DNA from: Gonatopus flavifemur
Lineage: Eukaryota > Arthropoda > Insecta > Hymenoptera > Dryinidae
Reading direction: 5' to 3'
DNA length: 64,000 bases
Assembly: GCA_018340375.1 (NCBI GenBank)
Contig: JAFFJZ010000070.1
Location: 372,001-436,000 of the forward strand
Below are positions 1-11,669 of this stretch, piece by piece (position 1 is the stretch's first letter; every line of letters starts with the position of its first letter). A program made the position numbers and the translations under genes. The notes under the pieces were generated by a model that worked only from the letters and a program-made list of their open reading frames with translations, made no database searches and had not been told where the DNA came from.

Positions 1-805
1 TGGGAAACTTCTCGTCCAGAAATTTTCGAACAATTGGCATCTAATGAGGAGGTGCTCCATCCTGTTGGAACCACATCCTTGATCTCACGTCAAGACTTAT
101 GTCTTCCATAAGAGCGGGGAGTTCAAAATGCAAAGAACGAAGATACTCCGCGCCAGTCAGGTTCCCTTCAAAAAACTACGGCCCTATGATCCTGGAATCT
201 ACAATTCCGCACCAAACGTTCACACTCCAACGGTGTTGATGATTGATTGTACGGACCCAGTAAGGATTCTGAGCACTCCAATAATGGCAATTGTGCCTAT
301 TGAGAATTCCAACATTGTGAAATATTGCCTCATCAGAGAACATAACGTGATGAGAGAAAGTAGGATCTTCTCCAATTCTCCGTTGGGCCCACGTGCAGAA
401 GTTCAATCTTGTTATGAAATCCTCAGCTGTTAGAGATTGCACCAAAGTGATATGGTACGGATGATAATCCAACGATTTCAAGATACGCTGAGCTGTGGAT
501 CGAGGAATCCCGGTCATTTCCTCAATATCCCGAAGACTGATATGGGGATTAATATGAATTAATGCCAGCACAGCCAGCGATCTCACATCAGGATCATTGT
601 CATCCGCATAAACTTTCTTGTTCCTCTGTCGTTTGAGGAGACCTTGACGAGCACGTTGTTCAAGAAATCGGATCGTAATGCGATTTGGACACCTCCGATC
701 CGGAAAACGACGTTGAAACGTTCTCACAGCTTCAACATAATTCCCCCGCGCTTCACCAAGACACAACAAAACGTCAACAATATCGTTTGGCGCGTAATCA
801 GACAT
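1..805 (-). pseudogene. DUF4817/DDE transposase, two in-frame stops, C-terminus beyond window
   Basis: The frame starts at ATG 805 (MSDYAPNDIVDVLL) with an N-terminal helix-turn-helix region. The next motifs are HINPHISLRDIEEMTGIPR, YHPYHITL and the first catalytic block MFSDEAIFHNVG. It then reads NVWCGIVDSRIIGP and meets TAG at 178-176. The same frame resumes (FFEGN ... MEDISLDVRSRMWFQQDGAPPH, second catalytic Asp) and meets another TAG near 37 before running off the left edge. Only nonsense changes, not frameshifts, are visible, which suggests a fairly recent death. The paralogue at 40794-41825 has a different single stop. Cut-and-paste transposase activity is inferred from the family. Confidence 0.8.
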
Positions 806-1311
806 GATATTTAGAAATGTGTTCCCTCCAAATGATAACAGGGAACTGAGTAGTTTGAGAATGCTAAATTTCTAAGGTATTCACACATGAATCAAGACAA
901 TAACAATTTCCAAGAACAACACCAAAACAAAACACAACCGACGGCAATTTCCGGGAGATGAGAAACACTCAAGAGTTGAGCATTATGTTAGACAGAATAC
1001 AATCCGAGGGTCTGAGAATTCTCATTTTCTCATCAATTACAGCGCGATCTATGGGGATTTCGAAAAAAGGTTTCAGACAAAAGTTCCTTGGTTTTTAGCA
1101 TAGAATCTAAATCGGTAGTAAAAAATAGGGGATTCTATTCAAAAAACATGAGTTGACCTCAGAATGACCTTGAAAGTGAGATCTGAGGTCAAAGCCAAGT
1201 TCACCATCGGATGTCCCCCTCAGAATCTCACATTTTTTTCCCGGAACATTTTCTTCTGGATCTATTCGTTTTCGAGATATTCTAAGTGACAAATTAAAAT
1301 GGAACACCCTG
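1..1311 (-). mobile_element. DUF4817-type (IS630/Tc1-related) DNA transposon, cut by window edge
   Basis: The right end reads ...GGAACACCCTG followed by TA at 1312-1313. The same outer motif (CAGGG-GT-CC in the other direction) bounds the complete related element at 40299-42301. The transposase lies on the minus strand, so this is the promoter-side end. Bases 806-1311 are non-coding and hold the inner and terminal repeat. Its partner end lies outside the window. Family placement rests on the encoded protein and on the shared terminus and TA flank. Confidence 0.75.
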
Positions 1312-1395
1312 TATATATAACCGCAAAGTCTCCGTGCTCATTCAATAGCTGTGTATTTTAATTGAATGTTATAGCCACGAATAAAAAGTAAGTCA

Positions 1396-2239
1396 ATGAC
1401 ACGTGATGTTTCTGAATTGAAGACTTCATCGACAATTGAGTCAAGAAGAATAAAAAATGCAGAATCAAAAAATCTTTTAGTAAATCGTGAGTGTTAGGAT
1501 ACGTTAGAAAAAGAAAAGCAATCAGTGAATGCTATAAATTCTCCTAATGAATCTGATACTTCTGAACCTGAATATGAAGAGACAAAAGTGAGTGTTCAAT
1601 TGATCTCAGGATATACACTACCATGTGTATTTTAGTTATATTCTTAATCAAGCATGTTCCGTGACTGTGGGCACCATATTCATCGCTATCCGATCTCCAT
1701 CAATAAACCGAAGTTCATGATATTTTTTATTCAATTGAATTCGATATTATCATAGGTGCGAAAAAATAATAAGTCAAAAAATTATTCGGTTTCTGAATCT
1801 CAAATTCCATCAGAAGCCGAGTTGAAGAGAATGGTATTTGAAGCCTTACAAACAAAAACTACAGATAATTCATCACGTATTTATACCTAAACCAGACTTA
1901 TCATTCTGTGTTTTCTCCATGAATGTTTCCATTCTCATTACAGATCATAATCAACTATCAACACATTCTTCATCGGTAGATGTCACACCTTCTAAAATTG
2001 AAACAGATAATGGTTCATCACCTGTTAATTGCATTGACTTTTAAACTGCAAAAAAGTCAAATAAATTCAGGAACAAGGAAAAACCAAAATCACGTAGTCC
2101 ATCTCCAAATAGCGAAGATGAAGAAACCCTACATTCTGGCGATCATGATGAAATCGATACAGACAAGCAATCATCCGAAGATGAACTCTTCGATGAGTCA
2201 AATCAACAATTATATGGCAAGCATTGTGAAGAAGACAAG
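1396..2239 (+). other. Candidate upstream exons of the BEN-domain gene, degraded
   Basis: Three open blocks look like charged, Ser/Glu-rich exons. Block 1396-1587 is followed by a GTGAGT donor and has one TAG at 1495. Block 1756-1833 lies between ..CATAG and GTATTT. Block 1944-2239 lies between ..TTACAG and GTTCGC and has one TAA near 2042. The third contains SRSPSPNSEDEE and similar acidic runs. Such low-complexity acidic regions often precede BEN domains. Reading phases do not all join cleanly and two blocks carry stops, so this is either a decayed gene or a partly wrong exon model. I infer linkage to the BEN exon from order and strand only. Confidence 0.35.
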
Positions 2240-2797
2240 GTTCGCTTATCTCACGTTTACATATATTGTCCTCAATTATATTTCATGAATTGGAAGGGGA
2301 AGAGAATTTTTCAACTATCACAGAGGGCATTCAAACTTTTTTCCTCTCAACTCCTTTTTCTAACCACTTCACTGGTCATGAAGCGCATGTGCGTCGAAAA
2401 TTCATCGAATTTTGAATTCTCACTGGTGAAGTGTTTAACTAATGAATGTATTCATTTTTGTTCCAATAGAAACGGAGTTAAAAAGAGAGATTAGAGAGAA
2501 AAAAATCAAATGCTTCTGTACCTAGTCTCAATTCACTTTATATCCCAGTAACAAAAGGAAGTTTCGAAAATTATATTGATAATTATAGAACATTTGAATA
2601 CATCAGAATATTCTATGAATGATGTTCATATAGGAAATTTGAAACGTATACATTCTATTCATGTTCATAAAATATCCCAAACATTCTTGTGCTACTTAGG
2701 TATGTTCTGGTTATATAAGAATGTATTGGGAATCCTCTGAATCTTATAATGCAAGCCAGTTGGATGGATTTATAATGAATTTTCATGCTTGTTATAG

Positions 2798-3026
2798 ATG
2801 ATACTGTTGCAAGATGGTATTTATTGCAAAAATAGAGTTTTCGACTCTGCAATAAGTAATTCTCATAGAGCCCCACATGTAGCAAAGAGACTTCTCACAG
2901 GTGTATTTGAAACAGAAGCATTGTTACAATGCACTTTTACTGGCCAATCAGCGAGAGCGCAAGGAGAAGAACGACAAAAAGAAACAGTTTATAGTTTGCA
3001 TACCGGAGCTAAGAATGCTATCATTG
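2798..3026 (+). CDS. BEN-domain exon
   Basis: An open block of 76 codons lies between an acceptor (..TTGTTATAG at 2797) and a donor (GTAAAT at 3027). The translation has BEN features: a start LLQDGIYCKNRVFDSA, a helix APHVAKRLLTGVF with an ET.ALLQCTFTGQ block, and a closing helix around TGAKNAIIG. BEN domains bind DNA or chromatin proteins; in insects they occur in transcriptional repressors and boundary factors. There is no stop inside the exon. The 3' partner exon is not obvious: an acceptor at 3262 gives a short reading frame that does not resemble a BEN C-terminus. Whether this is a live host gene or a fragment cannot be decided from the window. Confidence 0.6.
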
Positions 3027-4283
3027 GTAAATATGAATCAAATTGAAAATTCAGAATGCTTTGCATCAGGAACCCATAGCGTGCAAATTTTTAATGTCTA
3101 TATTCTTCATCGAGCCATTTCATATCAATTCAATCAAGCCATATCGTTCATTTTCCCGATTTTCATGAAACTTGGTACAATTGATAGTTTTATGAAGATC
3201 AATCCTATTCAGGTGACAATCTATGTACAAGAATTTAAATGCACTCCCATGTTTTCATGCAGGAAATTTGGATATTTCCCCATGTATTTGCTCCATTTCT
3301 GAAGTCTTCTACATAAATTCTCACTTGGGTTTGGGTTTTCTTACTTGAGAAATTTTTATCATGAATTCCCGAGAGTTCCGGGTGGATTTTCGGGGTCCTA
3401 TGGGTATTTCAGATGGGTACTTGGATTACACCACCTGGATTTTTGCAATGGGGATAATCATGCCAAGTTTCCCTCTCAATTATCTATCTACTGTTCATGG
3501 CTCTTCGAAATTCCAGCTTTTTGGAAAATGTTTTTCATAACTTGCATGGCTTCACTTGCGTAATTGTCAAGATCGATCAGTTATTACGTTTAATAGCATT
3601 ACTTGAGTGAGGTCAAGTAAATCCCCGAAGCAGAGAGAACACAAAAGAATGAAGCTAGATAGTCATAAAAAAAACGAACGATTTGAAGATGATTCATAAA
3701 AATGGTAATTTCTGCAGTAAGGTTAAAAGTTTCAAATTGCACGAGAAAAATTGCAAATTGTATGAAAACAGAGAATATGGATGTCAAAATGATCATTTTT
3801 CTCTACGAACTGACGAGCAATAGTCTTATTATGTAAATTACAAGATGTTGCATTCGATGATTGTTTACAGATTACAGTCAATCTTTTGCCCGGAATCATC
3901 ATTGACCTGAGCAGTCCCGGAAAGAACTTCAAAAAACTCTCACACAAAGAGTAGGAGAGATTAAGGGGGATTTCAAAAGCAACAAGGTCTATCAATGAAG
4001 ATGTTTCGTTTGAATTCTTATATTTTTAACATAATTTTTCAAGTTTCATCATTCAAAGTGGACAAATTAAGAGTCACAGAATTGATTGTTATTTATTTCG
4101 ATATAGCTTGATGAGTTGAATCTCACTTTAGGTTTTTTTTACCTCCCAGTTTTGAAGATATAAGATAATTCTCCACATTTTATCTATAACGCTCACATAA
4201 CGGACCGTGAGCAGAAATAGTTGATATTTCACAAATTTGACCCCTTTTTTTTCAAACAGTTCCTGATCGGTGCATAATACATA

Positions 4284-4338
4284 GGAGCCTTCCGAAGTAG
4301 CTGACCAGATGATCAGATCAGCTACTTCGGAAGGCTCC
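4284..4338. repeat. Perfect 21-bp inverted repeat
   Basis: Arms 4284-4304 and 4318-4338 (GGAGCCTTCCGAAGTAGCTG + A and its complement) are identical over 21 bp with a 13-nt loop. No terminal motif of a known element is seen. Confidence 0.85.
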
Positions 4339-5439
4339 ATAATGTACAAAAACCATTCAGGTATACATATAATAGCGTTACACGGAAAAACAATTTCTTG
4401 TTCTTTTTTAATGATTTGAAAATTTTTGTAAGTTTCTGTTTCAACGCTCAAACGTTTCTATGGGTTTGTTTTTATAATATTTTCAAATCTCAAAAGTTTT
4501 TTGATATTTATAAGAAGCGTATTTTTTAGAATTTTCAATAAAATGAAGGCATTGCCTCTTACTACTCGTTTCATTATTTCAACCAACACACTTTTGAATA
4601 TGAAGTAGTAATTCAAAGCAAACTCAGAGATGATGCATCATAGAAAAAAATTTCATAAAACAAAGAGTACAAATCTTTTTCAAAAAGAAAAAGTTGAAGA
4701 AATCAAAAGTTTGCGTTTTCGTACAGGTTAGGAGGGTGCAAAATGAGTTATCATTACCCAACAGTAATGACCCACTTTGCGTTTGTCCAATCTCTACGGA
4801 AGAGCAAATTCTTTACGCAGGTTTGACAAAAAATTTCCTATGTGTCATGTGCAAAAGACGATTGAAGCGAGTGTTATGAAGGGTTGAGCCTCGGCAACTC
4901 TTAGTGACCTCTCGGGGTGCTGGAGTGCTCTTGGCTCAATTGCGCCCCCCATTCCCTCAAATCGTCTGTTTTACACCCTTGATACACAATATACCATTAC
5001 TGGCCAAAAAATTTGTGGGACACATTTTTCTAGAGAAGAAACAAACATAGAATTATTCCAAAAACTTCATAGGAAACTACTGAGGTTTTTTTATGAACAT
5101 GGAAAGTCATTCATCTATTCAAAGAACACGCAAGGCGCAGCGGCCTTCTCTTCGACAATGGAAATACATATATATATATATAACAAACACATGTACGTTA
5201 GCCAAAGTACAAACTTGCCGACGCAGATATTTCCAGTCATCGGCCAACTGACAGCCAACGAAAGTGTGTTCAATATTTATTCACATTATTCTGAGCCGCA
5301 CTTGAAACGAAACGAAATTCTGCACACGTCTCTGATGAGAATTTGAGAATTTTCTCGACGAGTCCATAATTTTTCAATATGAGAAATTTCAAAAAACTGT
5401 CACAATATTTTCACATGAATAAGCTGAGAAAATATTTTC

Positions 5440-5610
5440 GATATGACTCTATATCTGAATTGGATATGGATCCGATCCAACCCGATCTCGAATTGACGCA
5501 GATATAATTAGATATATAGAGATATAATTATATCTAATTAAATCTGGATCAGATCTGGTCAAAATTCATATCTAATTCAGATAAACGTTCATATCTGGAT
5601 TATATCTAGA
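5440..5610. repeat. ATATCT-rich low-complexity stretch
   Basis: Repeated AGATATAATTAGATAT and ATATCTAATTCAGATA motifs alternate in both orientations. There is no coding signal. Confidence 0.55.
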
Positions 5611-5916
5611 TTCATTCCCCGGGTTCACATAGATGGATGAGGTACTTATGATCACAACAGGCAATCATAATATATACGGCACTCCTTAATATTCTATTAC
5701 ACTTTTGAGGATTAATTTTCACACATGGCACTTTCAGAGAACATTTGCAATATTGAAATGCACCTTTCATAAATTTATTATTCCCCGAATACAAAATGAA
5801 ATGATATATCAACCAAGGGTCTGTAGCCTGTCAACAACATTTTCCGACATTCTTGAATTCATGTCATCAGGATACTTGCGCATGCGCTGCTCATCAAGCT
5901 CCCTACAAACTTTGTA

Positions 5917-7202
5917 TTAGGTGTACAAATAAGTTCCCGCGGTTTGTCAAAAGATGGCCCCACCAGAAGGTTATGGAGAAATTGTCAGATGTAAAACGTA
6001 ATATCCCAAGTTTAGTCATCTGGCAACACCATAACCTTAAAGTACTAGTGATTCCGTATCAGCATCACGTAATTTTTTTCGTGCAAAAATGTCAAGTTTT
6101 ATTCCGAATAAGCATCATTTGCGGGAACTTTTGATTTACTTCTTTAATGTGAAAAAATCTGCAGCTGAGGCGCATCGATTGCTTCTAGAAGCATATGGTG
6201 AAGCTGCTTCAAGTGAGAGGAGTTGTCAGGAATGGTTTCAAAAGTTTAAGAACGGTGAGTTTGACGTTAAAGACAAAGAACGCAGTGGAAGGCCGAAAGT
6301 GTACGAAGACATGGAATTAGAAGTACTATTGGAGGAAGATTCGTCCCAAACGCAAAAAGAACTTGCACTTACTCTACAAGTGACTCAACAAGCAATTTCA
6401 CATCGATTAAAATTGTTAGGAATGATTCAAAAACAAGGAAATTGGGTTCCATATGAACTAAAGCCGAGAGACGTTGAACGCCGATTATGCATGAGTGAAA
6501 TGCTGCTTGCCAGGGATAAAAAAAAGAGTTTTTTGCATCGTATAGTCACTGGTGACGAAAAATGGATTCACTACGATAATCCAAAGAAGAGAAAGTCATG
6601 GGTTAAGCCCGGCGAACCATCAACATCGACAGCTAAGCCGAATATTCATGGAAAAAAACTCATGCTGTGTATTTGGTGGGATCAGCTTGGTGTCGTGTAT
6701 TATGAATTGCTGAAACCAAGCGAAACCATTACTGGAGCTCTCTATCGAACACAATTGATGAGATTGAGTCGGGCACTTAAGGAAAAACGCGCCCATTACT
6801 ACTCCAGACATGACAAAATTATTCTTTTACACGATAATGCTCGTCCACATGTTGCGGCGCCGGTAAAAACATACTTGGAAACACTCAACTGGGAAGTGTT
6901 ACCCCACCCGCCGTATTCACCAGACTTAGCCCCTTCTGATTATCACCTGTTCCGGTCGATGGCACATGGTCTGTCTGAGCAGCGCTTCACATCATATGAA
7001 GACACCAAAAATTGGGTAGATTTGTGGATAGCGTCAAAAGATGAAGAGTTTTTTCGACGGGGTATCCGAATGTTGCTAGAGAGATGGGGAAGAGTAGTGG
7101 CAAATGATGGAAAATACTTTGAATAAAACGTAATGTACTTTTCCTTTACAATAAATTCCTAATTTTTTATAAAAAACCGCGGAAACTTATTTGTACACCT
7201 AA
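5917..7202 (+). mobile_element. Complete mariner element
   Basis: Length is 1286 bp, the usual mariner size. Terminal inverted repeats are 5917-5945 and 7174-7202 (TTAGGTGTACAAATAAGTT, 28 of 29 bp matching). Both ends are flanked by TA (5915-5916 and 7203-7204), the mariner target duplication. The single transposase ORF fills the middle and has no stop or frameshift. The near-identical ends and open frame point to a recent insertion. Confidence 0.95.
6089..7126 (+). CDS. mariner transposase, apparently intact (345 aa)
   Basis: This is the DDD transposase that cuts and pastes the surrounding element by binding its terminal repeats. The N-terminal third has paired helix-turn-helix regions (residues 10-115, with WFQKFKNGEFDVKDKERSGRP typical of mariner). 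Catalytic residues are visible at D156 (TGDEKWIH), D249 (LLHDNARPHV) and D284 (YSPDLAPSDYHLF). The last two are 34 residues apart, the DD34D mariner spacing. Length 345 aa matches the family. The start at 6089 follows the left TIR by about 145 bp. I did not assign a subfamily. All key residues are present, so it could be active; expression cannot be judged here. Confidence 0.95.
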   Translation: MSSFIPNKHHLRELLIYFFNVKKSAAEAHRLLLEAYGEAASSERSCQEWFQKFKNGEFDVKDKERSGRPKVYEDMELEVLLEEDSSQTQKELALTLQVTQQAISHRLKLLGMIQKQGNWVPYELKPRDVERRLCMSEMLLARDKKKSFLHRIVTGDEKWIHYDNPKKRKSWVKPGEPSTSTAKPNIHGKKLMLCIWWDQLGVVYYELLKPSETITGALYRTQLMRLSRALKEKRAHYYSRHDKIILLHDNARPHVAAPVKTYLETLNWEVLPHPPYSPDLAPSDYHLFRSMAHGLSEQRFTSYEDTKNWVDLWIASKDEEFFRRGIRMLLERWGRVVANDGKYFE

Positions 7203-8228
7203 TATATTGTACGACACTATCCTGGAATATCCTAGAATATTCGAAACAGTCTCATTCAAATATTTTGAGATTCTTCTACGATTTTTGTGAGAATATTCGA
7301 TCAAGAACATTTTACGGATGTTATGAGAATATTCTCAGAATATTCTATGTTACATGGGATATACTCAAAATTAGCGGAATCCCAATTTGGGCAGTGGGAA
7401 ATACTGACCGAGCAATGCGGTCGTTCAGAGTAAGAAGGCAGTAAGTCGCATTTTTGACGAAAATGAGTTTTCCATATCAAGAGACGCGGTAACGTCTCGA
7501 CGCCAAGTAAATGAAGCAACCCTGAAAAAAGATGTCATTAATAATGTATAAGTATGTTTTATATAAGTGAAGAAAAACAAAAGTCGTACGCTACCGTGTA
7601 TCTATACGCCTCAACCGAGATTTGACCTCCTGAAGAAATTTTCAATGCACAATAACTCGACACACATTGTATGTCACGAAAAAAGAACTACACTTTTGCT
7701 ATATAATACGATTATACACTTCCGATTAAGTACACTACGAACTTGATCAGTTCATCCGATACCGAGATATAAACGTTTCAATTTTTTATCCGATCAAAAT
7801 ATTTTTCCGGAATTTCTAATTCGTTGGTTTCTTTTTGACACGATCTGTCATCCTTGAGGCGATTCCCAATGCTACAAAGATTTATTCTGCCTGTCTTCTT
7901 CTTTCTTCGAACGCCCAATAGTAGATTATTTGTTCTGTCTTTCTTTCTTCGAATGTCCAATAGTGGATCATTTGTTCATTAGTATGTATTTATCCGAATG
8001 CTTTGTCAGTCTTTTATAACCTGCGCAATGATTGGTAGATGAATTTTTTTCCTGCCAATATATCTATCTCGTTCTTTTTCTTCCAACATCCAATAGCATT
8101 CATTTCAGTATCTTCCAAATATCCAATAGCGTTAACGTTCATTTGAGTGAAAAATATATATAATGTTCAATGTTGTTATGTATAGCGTTGACAGTTACAA
8201 TAGAATCACAATGCATGAAAAAATAATA
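7203..8228. other. No supported gene
   Basis: AT-rich. A roughly 40-bp motif (TTTCTTCGAAYGYCCAATAG) is repeated at about 7900-7975 with weaker copies to 8130. Confidence 0.5.
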
Positions 8229-8286
8229 TGACAATACGAGATGGATGAATTACAGGGTATTCATGACAATACGAGATGGATGAATT
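8229..8286. repeat. 23-bp direct repeat abutting the long-TIR element
   Basis: The 23 bases at 8229-8251 (start TGACAATACGAG, end GATGAATT) recur exactly at 8264-8286. Twelve bases separate them. The second copy ends exactly where the TIR at 8287 begins, so it may record an earlier insertion or excision. Confidence 0.85.
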
Positions 8287-8910
8287 GAGAGTCCGGATGC
8301 AAGAACCGACGATGCGCTCGAACTGCGGGATAAGTATTGTCCAAGCCGTAACGTCAGAGGTCGAAAAAAAAATCTGAATTCCAAAAATCTGAGAAAACTG
8401 GGTCATAGGGCTTGGAAAATCGATACAAGTCTTCCTTTACAATTTTTTGCTATGATCAATAGTTTTTGAGAAAAAAAATGAAAACTACCCATTATTTGCA
8501 ACCAAAATCAATGTTTTTCCATATTAAACTCGTCATAACTCGGTCATTTTTTTATGTATCTTAGTGAATCTTACAGATTCTGATTCGTAAGACTTCCCCG
8601 ATGACGAGAATGTTGAACAAATTTGTGAAGATTTATAACAAATTCATAATCTTTTAATCCGAAGTGAAAAGCATGTTTTCTATGCTTTGGAATCAAAAAG
8701 TGGTGGGGGAAATGTGAGGTACAAAAAACTTCCAGCAACAAAGTTGTTCGTTAGTACATGGACAAACTTTTTGGAAAGTTTCAGATCGATCGGATCATTA
8801 GTTTGCCAAATTCAGCGATTTTTTCATGAGCGCGCAACGGTTTTTTTTCAATGTGGATTTATGTTTTTTGAGTCATAAGATTCGAATATCGAACTATATT
8901 TGCTAGATTC
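8287..8910 (+). repeat. Left long terminal inverted repeat
   Basis: It matches the reverse complement of about 11670-12354 with scattered substitutions. The right arm has an extra ~80-bp segment near 11700-11790 that is missing here. Shared landmarks include ATAAGTATTGTCCAAGCC and GAGCGCGCAACGGTT. Confidence 0.85.
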
Positions 8911-9844
8911 GAAATTCTCTTCTCTTTATCAACAATTCCATTGTTTATAACGTTATCATGGTCAAACTATTGACTTCAAAGAAAAATTGTCCCAATGATT
9001 GAAGTTTCTTATCCTTGTAAGGAAGAAGTTTTGAATCCGGGAATCAAACTATTTTGGCACGTTTGCTCATTCAAGCTACAAGAAATTCTCTGTACAAAAG
9101 AAATGTCATTTGTTGTGTTTGTTGCATTAGGTGCACTACACTTGAAAAAATGTTTTGTAAAAAACAACAAAATAATGTTTCCGAAATGTCATCAAGAAAA
9201 TGATGTTGTTGTCCCAGCAAAACTTTCGTGGTTCGAACAAAAGAATTTGGTTGACCTTTTTTTCCAGGAATCATTTTTATTTTCAATACCAAAGGTTCAG
9301 TTGAGAAAACAAAAATCTTGTTGGAATGAAAAAATTTTCTGTTGATCCCATTTCAGAAAAGTATGTTTTTCAGTATATGAAGCCTCAATGTCTTCAGAAT
9401 ATCTCTGTAATATTTTTGAGGTATCACCGACACAGCACTAAAGTTCAGAAAAATTTTGCAATGCGTGCATTTTGGATTTTCATAGTTCTGAATGAATTCG
9501 TTACCAACTCTTTTTGAACTGGTGTGCTCATGGATACTGGGACGTTTCAATATTTCCAGAATATTTCTGTGATATTCTGTGAGACATTAGTGCTGTATGG
9601 ATGTTTTGATAGATTTATACTGTTGCTTTTGAATTCTGTAGGGAAAAGGATACAAATCTCCATCAACGGGGAGAACCGTGACTGCGAGAGAATTTCGGGA
9701 TATCGTCCTTTGCTGTGGAAGAAAATGCTTCCTGAAAATTGAGAGCCAGCACCAGAAAAAATCGCACGATACTTTTTGGAAACTTGGGGATTATGCGTCA
9801 CAAAATGTTTTTTCAAGCACACTGATGGAGCAGACAGAGTCTGA

Positions 9845-11381
9845 GTGGAGCAGAATGAGTCAGTAAAATATGTACGATGGCATTACTATTTTCCTCATCT
9901 GTTTCAAGCTCATGATGAATTCGAAATTTGTCAAAGTTTTTCACTCGCAGTCATTGGTATCAAAAGAGCTCGATTAATAACGGTCCAAAATAAACTGAAA
10001 AATGATGAAGGCCTTCAGGATATGCGTGGGAAAACTTTTGATCATTTTACAACATTAACCAATGATCTGGAAAGGCTTATTCTTCAGCACTGCCAAAGTC
10101 TTCCTCATTCGAAATCGCATTATACGACTTCGGAATTGAATTATTTTCGTGATAGTCATTTGAGTTCAACGGGTTTATATAAAAAATTTCTTGATTAATA
10201 CAAATCCAAAACTGAAAATGATGACGTTCCACCAACAGAATCTACGTATTCTGAATGTTCTAATCATTTTGTAAATTTCACATTCAATATTCCCAGAACG
10301 GAATGTTATGACAATGAGAAACTCGGGAAGCGAAATGAACCAGCTGCGAAAGAGCACAAACGAAAAATTGAAGCACATAAAAATTTGAAGGACACAATGT
10401 CAGCAACTTGTGGAGAAAACTTATGCCCCGAATTCGATTTTGGACAGAATCTTCCATCACCGAAACTTCCGGTTTCGGCTCAGTTTTATTTGCGGTTGAT
10501 TTGGCTTCATATATTTAACGTTCACGTTCATGTCCCTACTGGTAGTGTATCACCAAGATCAATGTTTTTTTTCATGGAAGGATCCTCAAAAAAAGGCGGA
10601 AACACGGTGCGCAATTTCCTGCTGCATGTTATTTTGGAATCATTCAAGTTGCATTGTTACAATAAAATATTTCTGTTCTCTGATTCGTGCGGCGGACAAA
10701 ATAAGAGTTATATAGTGATGGTGTTCTTATCATTCTTGTCACAGAAATTTCAAGTTCCCATTCATCATTTGTTTCCCGTTAAGGGACACTCATAAGATGT
10801 AATTTCATGGGGCGTCGAGCATCAAGCGTCAACATTAGAAGGAAAGAGAAGAACTGTGTGATCTCTCTTTCTTTCTAATGTTGACGCTTGATGCTCGACG
10901 CCCCATGAAATTACAGCTATATTGTCAGTGTGATAGGAATTTCGGCATGTACGGTCAAAAGAAAAAAATGGTAGAAACAATTGAAACTGAGAAAGAGTAC
11001 ATCGAATTAATCAGGAATGCAAGAAGTCCGCCTTTTACTATAGTGAAACGAGAGAACTGTCTCGTGAAAGATTTTGAATCTGTGATGCAAGGTAGATATA
11101 AAATTCCGAAAGACCTGGAGATTACAAAAGCGGTGATAATTGAGTATTATCCAAACGGTAATGTTGATGTTCATGAGAACTATGAGAGCACGTATTTTAT
11201 CGACAAGTCAAATATATATGATGATTCAAGAAATGCTCCACCCGCAGAACAAATAGGAATAAGTGCAGAAAAAATAAAAGATTTGAAGGCTTTGTTGAAG
11301 TTTTCAACTCCTGAAGGGAGAGAATATTTTGAAAAATACATGACAGAAATTAGTGTGGAAAGTGAAAACACCAAAGAGTGA
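9845..11381 (+). pseudogene. Transposase-like protein of the SDSCGGQN family, broken
   Basis: The plus-strand frame reads IKRARLITVQNKL, LPHSKSHYTTSELNYF, VNFTFNIPRTE, then KIFLFSDSCGGQNKSY and a block ending FPVKGHS. After a foldback insertion it resumes YCQCDRNFGMYGQKKK and ends at 11381. I recognise this arrangement from a repeated insect protein family usually left uncharacterized; the acidic SDSCGGQN block followed by H and CQCDRNF suggests a DDE-type catalytic core, which is inference. Breaks: TAA at 10196 in the same frame, and the palindrome 10798-10915 with a stop at 10793 and a frame change. Weaker similarity upstream (from about 9620) may be the N-terminal Cys-containing region, with further stops. 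Confidence 0.65.
10798..10915. repeat. 118-bp near-perfect palindrome inside the transposase frame
   Basis: Arms 10798-10849 and 10864-10915 match at 51 of 52 positions with a 14-nt loop. It lies between the residues GHS and YCQCDRNF, which are adjacent in the family as I recall it. It therefore looks like an insertion or inverted duplication that broke the frame. Confidence 0.85.
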
Positions 11382-11669
11382 AACGAGAGGAAATACAGTC
11401 CACGAATTCGATGAGTACTTGCATTATCGAAAACTGTGATATGAGGTAAAATGTCCAGTATTACTTACAATTCACTTTATGATTGATAACTCTGATTATT
11501 CTATGAGACGCGGAACTATAATGTTACAAAAAAATAGTATCTTTTATGATATATGAAGGTAAACTATGTAAAAAAGTATAAAAATACTTTATATAAATAT
11601 TTTTCTTCACATTAGTGTGTAAGTTTTTTGCAATAAAATTATTTATAAAAAACGAATCGGTGAGGAGGC

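Larger units (their letters stand above)
3027..5914. other. No supported gene; AT-rich intergenic or intronic sequence
   Basis: Short ORFs here lack recognisable motifs. It contains the perfect 21-bp hairpin at 4284-4338 and an ATATCT-rich stretch at about 5440-5610. Confidence 0.5.

Noticed and set aside
1396..3026. A confident complete BEN-domain gene model
   Set aside because: Only the BEN exon is well supported; upstream blocks have stops and inconsistent phases, and no terminal exon was found.
10793..10919. The palindrome in the SDSCGGQN gene as a spliced intron
   Set aside because: It has GTAATT..ATTACAG edges that could mimic splice sites, but joining there leaves the stop at 10793 in frame.
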